Shown: piece after piece, positions 46,501 through 58,075 of the stretch
Position numbering within the stretch: position 1 is the first letter of the stretch
Layout: every line of letters begins with the position of its first letter
From: Sclerurus mexicanus
Taxonomy: Eukaryota; Chordata; Aves; Passeriformes; Furnariidae
Reading direction: 5' to 3'
NCBI GenBank assembly: GCA_013396755.1
Contig: VWZF01004014.1
Coordinates: 76,301-140,300, forward strand
Length of the DNA: 64,000 nucleotides
Position numbers and translations under genes: made by a program
Notes under the pieces: model-generated
Told to the model about the DNA's origin: nothing
What the model saw: the letters and a program-made list of their open reading frames with translations, nothing else
Database searches by the model: none

Positions 46501-48359
46501 GCCAATAGTTTGCTGCTCAAAAGCGGCATATCTATCTTGTGGTCTAGCTACAGTAACCACTGTCTTGTTTCCCACTTGGTGGAGGAAAGACCCTTCTACT
46601 GGAGAAGGAGGTAAAATGCCCAAGACTGACTTGACAAATTGCTTAAATAGCTCCAATATTTTGGTTAAGCATAATACCAGCCTTTATTCTTCAGTAATCT
46701 CTCATTCTTGCTTTTGAAGGCACTTAAGGAGAAACATTCTTAACTGGGTTCTAAGGTTTTTAAAGGCCAGATCTTCAGATTTTGCACTGAAGATCCTGTT
46801 TAGATGGCAATTTCTGTCAGTACTACAGGTACAAATTTGTGTAACAAAACATCTTCAAACCAAACATCTCTACAGAAGTACTTTTACTTTCTCTGAAAGC
46901 AAGCAAAAATAATCCAAAGTTTTTATTTACTTAGAAAAAAATGTAATGTTATTGAGGACTGCAATTTTGGGCATAAGAAAGCAGGAAACCAGAAAATCCA
47001 CAAGAATAAATAAAACAGGCCAGTGTTACATTTTTTCTTCCCTTTATATACTATCCCATTTGCAGTAAAAATTAATGGGCAATATGCTACTGGTTTTATA
47101 ATAACACAGTATTTCAAAGATGCAGAAATTCATTACAACTTCTGTGCAGTGTCCAGATCAGCACATTTAACCTCTTTGATCATATCTGTACTGAGAACTT
47201 CTTTTCATCTCTAATTATTATTATTCTGTCTCTGCCGATTCTTTAGCAGACTTTGTGAATTTAATCAGAATCACTGCATTCCCCTGTATGATTAAATTTA
47301 AGCACATTCTGATTTCATCCTTACTATGGTTCAAGCTGGTATCACTACTCGCAATAGTGATCCTGTAAGTCTGAAAATGCTATGAAAGCTAACTGCATAC
47401 CATGTTTTACAACAGCTGTTTTAAGAGATTGTGAAACATACAAATTCAGTCCTTAGGTTCAGTGGCTACACTGACAGGCACAATACAGAGAGAAAGGATA
47501 TTACAAATAAGAGTCTGCTATAGAATGTTTTGTCAGTAACAATGAAAATAAAATATTTTGCTATTCACAGTCAAAATACATAAAGGTACTTCACCTCTCC
47601 ACAAGGGGATCATATACTTTGTTACATATTCGCATAAAAGGTTTCACAAATTGATTTTTGTATGCCAGATTTCAAATTACTTGTCTACACTTTTTTGTTG
47701 AGTAGGTGAAAGATATTTTCTGTCTGTAACTTCTGAAAAGGTAATAATAAAATGGCAGCTGTTCTGAAGTATATGCAGAAAGAATACAGCAGGGTTCCTC
47801 CATAACCATGGGTGACCTGAAAAAAATCTGCCAGGACTGATCTGCTTTTCCACTTTTCCTATGAGAAGCTATTTTACAAAAACCACACCAAAATCTTCAT
47901 GTGCATTATCATCCATGACTATGATGGTCAGAAAATCAGATAAAAGCTTACAGTGGACTTTCTTAGAAAAAGAAAAGGCATAATGGATCTTTCAGCTAAA
48001 CAGAAAACCACCAGGTCACAAAGCATAATTATTTTCTGCATTGCTCAGTGAACGCCAAATCAAATCCCATTTTTACTGTAACATGTTGTTGCAGTAAAGA
48101 CACAGTTCAGAAAACAGCAACAAAACTTAGGAAGCACCTGAGGGAAGTAACTTGTTGTGCAAGCTCTAGAAGACTAGTGTTGGAGTTCCCTTACCACATA
48201 ATTATAATAAATAACAGTTCAGGAGCTAGAGATGAGCACAAAAGGAGGGTAGGTATGGGATAAGAGAGTCTTTCAAAGAGTCATGAGCAACAATAAAAAG
48301 TAGCTTAAGTGAGGAAACATGGATTTCTTACCATGTCTAATTTAGTTCATGGGACAGTG
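43557..48359 (-). other. Intronic sequence without recognised genes
   Basis: About 4.8 kb, AT-rich. No repeat family or exon was recognised. Confidence 0.6.
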
Positions 48360-48517
48360 CATCCATCCATCCATCCATCCCTCCATCCGTCCATCCATCC
48401 ATCCCTCCATCCGTCCATCCATCCATCCATCCATCCATCCATCCATCCATCCATCCATCCATCCATCCATATATACATACATACATATATATGTGTGTCT
48501 GTATATATATATATATT
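48360..48517. repeat. (ATCC)n tetranucleotide array followed by TA-rich tract
   Basis: ATCC units fill 48361-48470. CTCC and GTCC variant units recur twice in the order CCCTCCATCCGT (48380-48391 and 48404-48415), giving a 24-bp higher-order period. TACA/TA repeats then run to about 48517. The His-Pro-Ser-Ile open frames across it are repeat artefacts. Confidence 0.97.
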
Positions 48518-51500
48518 TTAAGAAGAGTTACAACATAACCAGTATATACTTAGTGGCAACATATATAAGAAAGTTTTAAATATGGGAAATAAATGCTAAA
48601 TACTTTGCCAAGCTCCAGAAGCCTGGCTACATTCATGAAAGTCTTTATTGTCTACCCTTAGAGTTGATAAATGTGATTGATCTGCATAAACAGGCCCTAA
48701 ATTTGCATTTTTATACTTCAGGCTATTCTATGATTTTGAGTCACAATATATACACGCCTAATACAGCTGTAGCTGACACCAACTTTCCTTTCCTCCCCCC
48801 CAAATCTTTTAAATCACACTTTGAAATGCTCTTATGAATTTATTTTTATTAGTCTAGGGATTTCCTCTCATTTAGATAATTATTTCTGCATTGTGTTAAT
48901 AAGTACCTGTACCAGTACATTACAGCAGTTGAGGCAAGATGATTTAAATCCTGATATCATATAATCCTTTCTAGATGAAACTGTGATGTTTATAGTAGTG
49001 AGTATTTTATATCGAGATTAATACCTGCTTTTTCTTTAGCAGCTTCTATCTATTCCATTGTAAAGGTTTTGTGGCAAGAACAGTATCACCATATAGACTT
49101 GCAGAGCATCTAGCACAAGGGTGCTTCAATTTTGACTGGACACAAAGAAACATATTGTAATACAAATACAGTATTTGTTGATTGAAATACTAGATAAATA
49201 TATGAAAGCCAATGAGAACATATTATTCTCTACAGGGATTTTGAATCCACTGTTCTATCCTTTTTAAAAAACCTGAGTGCTCTCTTTGTGACAATGGAAC
49301 ATTTTCATTCATTCCACAGTGGAGCAAATGCAAAATAATGACTTAATATATGATAAGAGTATGGCTAGTGAGAATAGCTCTATTTTGGTAAATAAATTAC
49401 TTTGAGCTATCACATGCACCAAAGTAAATCGACAGCTGCAACAGTGTTCAGTAAGCCATTAGTGTGCGAAGATAAAATGATGTACTTTTGCACAGACAAA
49501 AGGCTGGTACAACAGCCAAACCAACTGATTTGTTAAAATTCAAGACTTTATGCAGACTGCCAAAAAAACTGTTTAACTTTACCTTTCAAGCAGAGAGATG
49601 AGAATCTGACACAATTTAAATGGCTATTTCTGGGCTGTCAGTCACAGCAGACCAAGAGATGAAGACTGTAATTGCAAGTTATTGTGAACTTGCCAAATGT
49701 AGACACAAAAATTATACTGTTAGAGTACTCTTAAGAAATTTGGGATTACAGAAATACAAGAAAGAAAAGAAAGAAAAGCAATTGGGAAAATAAGGACATC
49801 AATGTTCAAATGTCAGGTCATAACAAAAAATAATGTGGGGTTTTTTTCTTTCCTTTATTGGCACTGATGAATGATTAAATAAAACAATAGTTATCTACTG
49901 AATGACGGCCTTCAAAGCAAGACAATGAAAATCACCGACATTTGCCTTCAAGTCTAATAGGGATTTTATGTCTTGTCTAAGAGAAACTAACATAAACATT
50001 GCTATTAGTATTGTTCAGGCAGGGAGTACTGCTCTTCAACAGGGTGAGATGCAGAATATTTTTATTAAAAGGAAAATTATATTGCAACATTATCTTGTCT
50101 ATTTGTTTTTAGAAGCATCCTTGGAGATCAGAAGATTGAATTTCAATTAATTATGCCTTTGATGCTCTGTAGCCACAATCAAATGTAGCTGATTTTTATT
50201 TGGAAAGAAAATAATCTTTCATGTACAGATTTGAACATGTTCAGGATCATACATAATGAAAAAAACCTACGAATGGGAAGCACCAACTAGATTAATAATC
50301 TGTTTAATGCAGGATTCTTCCCAATGATCCACTTTTACCTTGGTTTTATTTCTTGTCACATTTTTCCTATTCTTTGCCTATGACCCCACATAAGTTGTTC
50401 CATACTCTTCCATACTTTCCCATCATGATTCTTAGTGATACATATCTCCAGCATTTTCTATTATGACTGTTATCAGATTTTTCAAATTGATGAATGTTGA
50501 GTGCATAAGCATCTTTAACTAGCAACAAACTCAATTCTAATTTGACTAATATGCTTTGTTGCAAATTCATGGCTTTAAGATAGGGACATTGGAAAAGGAA
50601 AGGTAAGACAAGGAATATTGCTGCATTTTCATACTCTAATAATTCTGTTAAGTAATCTGTTTACTCTTTTCCTTTTATTTAATCTGCTTTAGAGTAAATA
50701 AATACTGATATATCTTTTTAGAATAACATGATAAAAAGGCCAGTTAACCAAATATTAGTTCTAAAAATAGAAGGTACATATTAAGACAGAAGGATGAACC
50801 ACAAAATAAATTTCACACTGACCTCTCATTAATAAGAGTTGTAATAAATACAATTTATCCAGACAGAATTACTTTGAAGTCAGATTATAAAAACAACATA
50901 TGTGCAATATAGATTTGCCTGTTATCAGCAGTCGACTTAATTCTTGAATAATAAGTTCTTATTCAAGTTTCACCCCTCTTCCTTCCCTGAAAAACTACTA
51001 CAGCATATGAATTTCATAGCTTTGTTTATTCTTTGTGTGTGTGGTACGTCATGTTTTCTTCTTTAGTTAATTAGATAAAAAGCTATTTTTGACCCATGAA
51101 TTAACCTTCAAAATTTCATGTGTTATCATAAAATTCAGCAGAGTAAAAGTGGACAGTAATGAATATGGGAAAACTTTGTTCTTAATTCTAATTCTTTTAG
51201 TGACAAGTTTACATACAGTTCTGTCCGATCTATGAGCTTGCTAAAGTGCCTTTTTTCCACCTCTATTCTCTTCTCACCCTGTCCTTTCTTTCCATTCCTT
51301 CTTCTTCCATCCTTTCTTCTTAAAATACCATTAAAGTGTTACATAAAATATCAGGGAGCTAAGAGTTTCAGAAAATCTTTGGTTCTTGTTGGTGCAGTTA
51401 TAGCTGAAGAACTGGCAACACAGTATATTTGAAGACTGGTAGGGTCAAAATAACATGGAGTTTGGATGACTATTAAAAGAAAATAATAATTGTTAATAAT

Positions 51501-52214
51501 AAAAAAGTGTATCCATAATAATACTATTTTTATTAGAAGTAATGATGCTTTGTTCAATGACACAGATCTAGCTGGTGATTTGTCGAATTACACAATGCAA
51601 CCAAATAGTTCTCTCCTCTTCTGATGGGCATTAAGACATTACATTCCTTGTTTCGTTTTGAGTAAAAACCCTACACTTCAGCTTTCCTGTAACACCAGCA
51701 ATGAATATCACTGAGACCTGTTATAGGACTTAAACTTATAACTAAATCATGTTGAGAAACATGGCAACATGTGAGGTAACAAAAGCAGTACCGGGCAGTT
51801 TTCAAAACCACAGCTAGTGCATTTCAAAAGTTTTGTCAAATTATGACAGAAAAATCACATCCTAATGTGAACACCTCTAAATAAAAAAATTACTTGAAAT
51901 AATTATTTTAAAATGTTGGGGGTTTTGTGTTTCAAATGTAAGTCTGTAGCTATACATAGAGTCAATGTCTGCAGTGAGTGATTAATGTTAATTTGGATAA
52001 TGGTCTCTACAATTTTCCACAAAGAAACAGCATAATATATTGATTTATTTTCTGTTGTTCCATGTCAGTATCAAGGGACCCAGGTGAAAAGCAGATACAA
52101 GGACAGAGCACCATTCTCACTTCTCAGCAGTTTTCATTAGCCATTAAGAAGTAATATTTTTACTTTTATTCAGGTAACCTATGAATAGCCTAGGACCACA
52201 TAGATCTTTGTAAG
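48518..52214 (-). other. Intronic sequence without recognised genes
   Basis: About 3.7 kb, AT-rich; no exon or repeat family was recognised. Confidence 0.6.
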
Positions 52215-53885
52215 ATTTGTGCTTTTGCGGTGTCAGCAGCAGTGACAGAGGTAAGTCTGGGGGTGACTGTTCAATCGTGCTGTACAAGGGGGGTTCTTGA
52301 GCTCAGGGCTCAGGGACACATGATCAGTGTTACAGGGCCCTATGCGGACCTGGATGCTCTTGCAAGTCAATCAGGTGTGGAGGACGTGTTGCCATGAGCA
52401 CCTGCAGGAGATTCAAATGGCTCCAGGGACTGCAAGCAACCAGTAGTGCAGTCATCAGAGCAGGCAAACAGGGTACGGCACACCAGAAAGGCACGGCATG
52501 GCAGTTTGCACAGACAGTTCACAAAGGTAGGGCATAGAACTTAGGGAGCGAGTCAGCAGCTGCCATCTAAGAGGACTAACTATGGTTTCCACTTGATTAA
52601 AAGCCACTGTCAGAATGAGTATGGTGTCCCAGACAGACCTCACACATCAACATGCATCTGTCAAGATCTCTGGCTGCAGTGAGTGCCTGAGCTTGTCACT
52701 GCTGCCAGAGAGCAGTAGAGACAATACCTGTTTGCAGTGTGACTGGGTGCCTGGTGGCAGATTTGAAACAGGAAGTGGAGAGGTCAAGAAGAGGGGCAGA
52801 GCAACTAACACTGTCCACCTGGACTTATACAAAGTGTTTGACATTGTAATGACTTCCTTCTGTCTAAAATTGGTGAGACATGGATTTGATGGATGGACCA
52901 CTTGCTGGGTAAAGAACTGGCTGAATGACTGCACACAAAGAGTTGTGGTCAACAGCTCATTATTCACATGGAGACCAGTGACGAGTGGTGTCTCTCAGGG
53001 GTTTGCATTGGGGCCAATATTGTTCAACATCTTTGTCAGTGACACCAAGCTCCGTGTGCAGTTGACATGCTGAAGGGAAGGGAGGCACCCAGAGGGACCT
53101 TGACAGGTTGGAGAGGTGGGCCTGTGCAAACCTCATGAAGCTCAACAAAGCAAAGTGCAAGGTCCTACATGCAGGCAAAATTCACAGGCTGGGCAAAGAA
53201 CAGATTGAGAGCAGCCCTGTGGAGAAGGACTTGGGGGTGATGGCTGATGAAAAACTCAACAGGAGCCAGAGGTGTGCACTCACAGCCCAGAAAACCAACC
53301 ATGTCCTGGGCTGATTCAAAAAGAGTGTGGCCAACAGGTCAAAGGAGGAGGTGATTCTCCTCCTCTACTCTGCCCTCAGGAGACCCTACCTGGAATACTG
53401 CAAACTGTTCTGGNTGCCCTGAGTACTGCATACAGCTCTGGAGTCCCAAGCGTAAGAAGGACATGGAACTGTCAGAGCAAGTCCAGAGGAGGGCCATGAA
53501 GCTGGTAAGGTTGAGGAGAGAGCCTGAAGAGAGAAGGCTGCATGGAGACTCCAACCCTCTAATATGTGAAGGGGGCCTACAGGGAAGCCAGAGAGAGACT
53601 CTTCACAAGGAATTGTAGTGAATTACAAGGAGTAATGGGTGCAAATTGAAAAAGGGGAAATTTAGCTATGGTATTAGGAAGTACTCACTAATGTCAGGGT
53701 GGTGAGACAACAGAAGAGGTTGGTCAGTGAAGCTGCAGATGTCCCATCCCTGGCAGTGTTCAAGGCTGTGCCAGGTAAGGCCTGGTCTAGTGGGAGGTAT
53801 CCCTGTCCTTGGCAAGGGGATTGGGACTAGATAATCTTTGAAGTCCATTCAAACCCTTAGCACTCCATGATTCATTCTATGATTT
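52215..53885 (+). mobile_element. CR1 LINE with 5' UTR and ORF1 start joined to reverse transcriptase (internally deleted)
   Basis: Positions 52215-52614 resemble the CR1 5' UTR. An ORF starts at 52615 (MSMVSQTD) and carries the ORF1 cysteine pairs CSEC and CLQC around LSLSLLPESSRDNT. The coding frame then shifts; LVADLKQEVE is readable in another frame near 52752-52782. At about 52785-52795 the sequence jumps to the ORF2 reverse transcriptase (GRATNTVHLDLYKVFD), continues with TSGVSQGFALGPILFNIF, and ends in the CR1 3' UTR near 53885. The rest of ORF1, the endonuclease and the first part of the reverse transcriptase are absent. One ambiguous base lies at 53414. Confidence 0.85.
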
Positions 53886-56800
53886 TAAATTTACTAGCTA
53901 CCTTTTAATTCTGTAGTAGCTAGTTGAAATTAAGTTACTACGTAAAATGTATTTTGCAAACTCTATGTGCTGTTTTACAGAAAATGAAATGTTGATACAA
54001 TGCAATTTTATGATTCATCAGTAAATACATGGTGGGTTAGTAGCATGATTGACATTAAAACGTCAAATCCCAACTTTTCAAGTTCTGTGTTATCACTGGA
54101 AAATCATTCTGTTCAGATATTGATGATTCAACACGTTCCCTTTTGAAGATATATAAAAACTATCACCTATGTTATTCTGCAACAATTTGTTACCTTTACT
54201 ATATCTATCGTTCATTTAAAGAAAATTGAAGCTTTCAGATAAAAACCAGGAACATATGCAAGACTAAAAAGGACTTGTATCGGAACTGTCAGTTGCAAAT
54301 ATCAGGCAGAATTGAATAAAATTTATTTTATATCTGAAATGAAAATACTTTCTTGGCAGAGGGTTTACGCTATTCAAAATCTTACTGCATTGCTCAATCC
54401 TTCCCTCTAAACTGCACCACAAACTTTAAAATCTGTTAAACTGCAATACCACAATGTGTGGCTGACACAGATAATAGCAACCCTGTGGGTGACAGTCAAC
54501 TGACAGCAGCCTGTGTCTGCTGTTGCCCCACGGTGATGATTAACACAGGGGAATCCAACTGAAGTCCTCTCAAAATGTCTTTAGCCACACACAAACAAAA
54601 TCACATTAAATTTTGCCAAGACCTGGGGCTCTGGAAAATTCTATGAAATGAATTATGAAATATTCATATGAAATAATTCATTTTATGCATAGTATGGAGT
54701 GACTTTAGCTAAACAACATCCATTCTTTCCAGTATTTCAGTTCTAAGACTGCAAAGAACTGTTTGTTCTCTTTACTGGTGGTGTCTTGAGAACAGTAAAG
54801 TTTTTGCTAATTAATCCAGCCTTCTCCATAATAAACAGTTGGTGACTACCATGGACTAAATTCCTCTGAATTGACCTGTTCCAGTTGATTACAGTAGGTA
54901 TATTTAATCACTTCCATGCAACTACAATTGTATTTAATTTTTGTTGCCAGGATATATTCTTTATTAGTAGGTATGTTTTAAATCAGACTATGGCATTTGT
55001 ATGGTATAGAGAAATAACTACATTTTGTCACATCTTTTAAGAAAGTTACCTTTCTGGGCACAGGAAAGGCAACAATGAAATAAACCTGTAATGAGGAATG
55101 AGCAGACAGATTTGTCTAAGAGTTAACAATATTCTCCATTATTTGTAATTTAGAAATGATAATTTGGTGATTTATGGATATCAGCATTAATATCTCTTAA
55201 TGGAACGGTCAGATCAGGCTGCTTGTTTAATACTGCTCACATTTTCAGCCTTACCACTAACTGGTTCAACAAACAAAGAATAAACTCTCAACATCCCTAA
55301 TTTCTTAGTTTTTAAGAGAGACAACACACTTCATCTCAAAATCACATCTGAAAGGCCGAGTAGTTGCTGTAAAGGCTGGTTAGGTCATTGAAGAAGCCTT
55401 CATTATCAAAGTAATGCCCTAAATGGAATTTTTTATTCCACACATTCAGCGTTCTCTATACTGAGAGCTTTCTTACATGTCCCTGTCAATGGGTCTTCAA
55501 TGCTGACCTGGAGGAACCAGTGGATGAGATAGCAATCTAGACTGCATGTGTATTTGTCATACATCTCTTCAGAGAGACAGCTAACAAGAACTGGATTTGA
55601 CAGAGTTCTATCACAACTGCAGCTTCTGTTAAGTAGACACCTGCCTGTTAAAAACAGGAACGTGGTTGCGAAATGAAGTACACACGAACTGCTATAATTC
55701 AGTTTAACAGTTACATGCTCCCACCAAATTGAGAGTAATCAGATCAAGCAGCTTTTGAAATTGATCTGTTCCCTATTTCCATTTTATTATCTGGTTCTAC
55801 TCTATCTTTTGAGTAATTTGTTTTAATTTGAAGTTCATGAGTCAGCATTTTTTGTCAGGTTTGGTGTTTCAGTTTTCTTAAGGCTGCATTAGAAGTTTGG
55901 GATTATACCTCAGAAATATATTACCTGGCCCCCTATTACCAGTGATCAGTGAAAAGTGATGAGTACATCAGAAAAGTTTCAATCAGGATGACTGAGTTTT
56001 GTCTAGATTTTGAACATTCTTAAGAGCATTGAAAGTATTCTCCTTTACAAGGCAGCAATAGAAATTACACAATGGGAAAGACAACATGCTCTAGGGTATG
56101 TTCAAACCTGACATATTTTCTCCCATTTTTTTTCCTACCCTCAGGCAAAAATGGCTGCATAAGATACAAAGCACAATCTTTACAGATTTCAGTGCTCCAA
56201 ACGAAGGAAAAATTGGATGCACTAAATGTATGTTAGTAGTGTAGTATTTGTAGCTGCAATTTCCTGGAAGATTTTCCTTACTGCATTTATTTTTTAATAC
56301 ATCAGCTTTGCTTAATTAACATGATATTCCCACTAAGCAACAGAGAACAGCAACTTTACTTAGCCATGAAGATAGTTCATAAAGAAAGGTATTAATTAAT
56401 GAGGTGAAGAATATTACTACTTGTTGAAGAAAGCAAGATGATTCATTACATTACCCTCTGTATTAATACCTCTCAGACAGACTAGATGCCTTCATACTAA
56501 CTACTGATTAAGTATACCAGTACTGTCTTCACATTTGCAGACCAAGCTTTTGTGAGTGTGATGGAACACTTGAGATTTTGCATTCAGTTGTGAACGTGGC
56601 TAACTAGAATGGAATGAACAAGCACACTTTAAGGTCTGCCTGTCAGTGGAGATAACACACATCAGAACTCAGACTCAATACAAAAGGTACAAATAATGTT
56701 CATGTGTTGTGTACATTTATAGCTCTACGCAGACAAATGCTGGTCCTCTCCAATATTTTCTGTATTCATTTTCCCTCTATGAATTCACAGTCATTGTCTT

Positions 56801-57879
56801 ACTTTGCTTAAAATAAGAAGGTTTCGTGTGTACTGTATGTTTCTACATGTCTGTTACATATAGCAAATACTGTAAAACTTCACCTCATTAACAAGTAAGA
56901 AAAAAAAAAAACCTTTGAAAACTAGACCCTAAAGATTTAATGAGCTTAAAGTTTTCCACAAAGCAGGTCCAGTGCTTCGTCCATTAGCTGGAAATAGAAT
57001 AAAACCAGTCATTTACATTTTAAACTTGAGACATGTTACCAAATTTGGAAACTTTTTTGTTAAAATTTTTCTATTATGACCACTACCACATCCAAAATGA
57101 GACAGGCAGAATTCCAGATATTTACAATACATGTCTGAGTAAGAGCTGACTATGATTAGAATGTCCTGTACACTTCAAATCCTTTTAGGATGTGGATGCC
57201 AGAAAATTTTTAAAGTGGGTAAAGGCAAATGGAAGTGTGTTCTTTTTCTCTCTTCTTTCAAAATTGTCATTGACAAAATAGCAGAAGATTAAACAATTTC
57301 TTTTAAAGTTTATTTTACATATAAGAAACTACTATGTCTATTTCTTTTCTTTGCATAAATTGCAGTATATCCATGTCAGAAGCATCATCTACGGATCCCC
57401 TTCACTGTGAAGATGCTAACTACAGTGGCAAGGTTCAGCTGCACACAAAAAGAAGTCTGTATAAACCTGTGAAGGGTGCCTTTGTATCTTGTTGATCTGT
57501 GCTCTTTCAGAGGACTGACTTGAATTCTCAGACAGAGATCTCTGGGAGAGAAAAGGACTAACAGCACAAGCAGTGTACAAAAGTTGATAGGAGGTGAGTA
57601 GCTAAACTATGTTCTAGAGGAATAGGTGTGGCTGAAGATATAAAATAGCTGAAATGACTACTGAGCAATCTAGGGAACTGTATTCTTTGCTCACCTGACC
57701 AGTTCTGACAGATTTCATCAATTCTTCTGAGACCCATTACTGGCTTTGAAATTTGCCTGTATGTAGCTATAAGGGAGGTGGACATGTACCCTTTTGGAAG
57801 CACAGTTTCTGAGGGAGTCTGTACAAATCCTGGCTGAAAGCAAATATGTGATCAAGTCTTAGCTAAGTCCCATGGAAGA
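53886..57879 (-). other. Intronic sequence without recognised genes
   Basis: About 4 kb, AT-rich; nothing recognised. Confidence 0.6.
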
Positions 57880-58075
57880 GCACCAGGCATTTAAGACCTG
57901 AATCTGAAACCCAGCTGATACTTTTACTCAAAAGCTTTAGATAATGAAGTAGGAATTAATTCAGGGAAATCCTATGACCTGCATTATACAGGAGGCCAGA
58001 CTAAATAATCTTACTAGTCCCTCATGGCATTAAAACCTCTGGACTCAGGAGAACTGAGTCTCTGAATCTGCAACT
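57880..58075 (+). mobile_element. Ancient retroposon tail (CR1/L3-like, tentative)
   Basis: ATTATACAGGAGGCCAGACT, then AAATAATCTTACTAGTCCCT and ATGGCATTAAAACCTCT, resemble an old sauropsid retroposon 3' end remembered as 'ACAGGAGGTCAGACTAGATGATC ... GGTCCCTTCTGGCCTTAAA'. The boundaries and family are uncertain. Confidence 0.45.

Noticed and set aside
48360..48470. Regular array considered as CRISPR-like
   Set aside because: Tetranucleotide microsatellite with no spacers, in a vertebrate genome.
48309..48579. Open frames of repeated His-Pro-Ser-Ile
   Set aside because: Translation of the ATCC array; no start context or homology.
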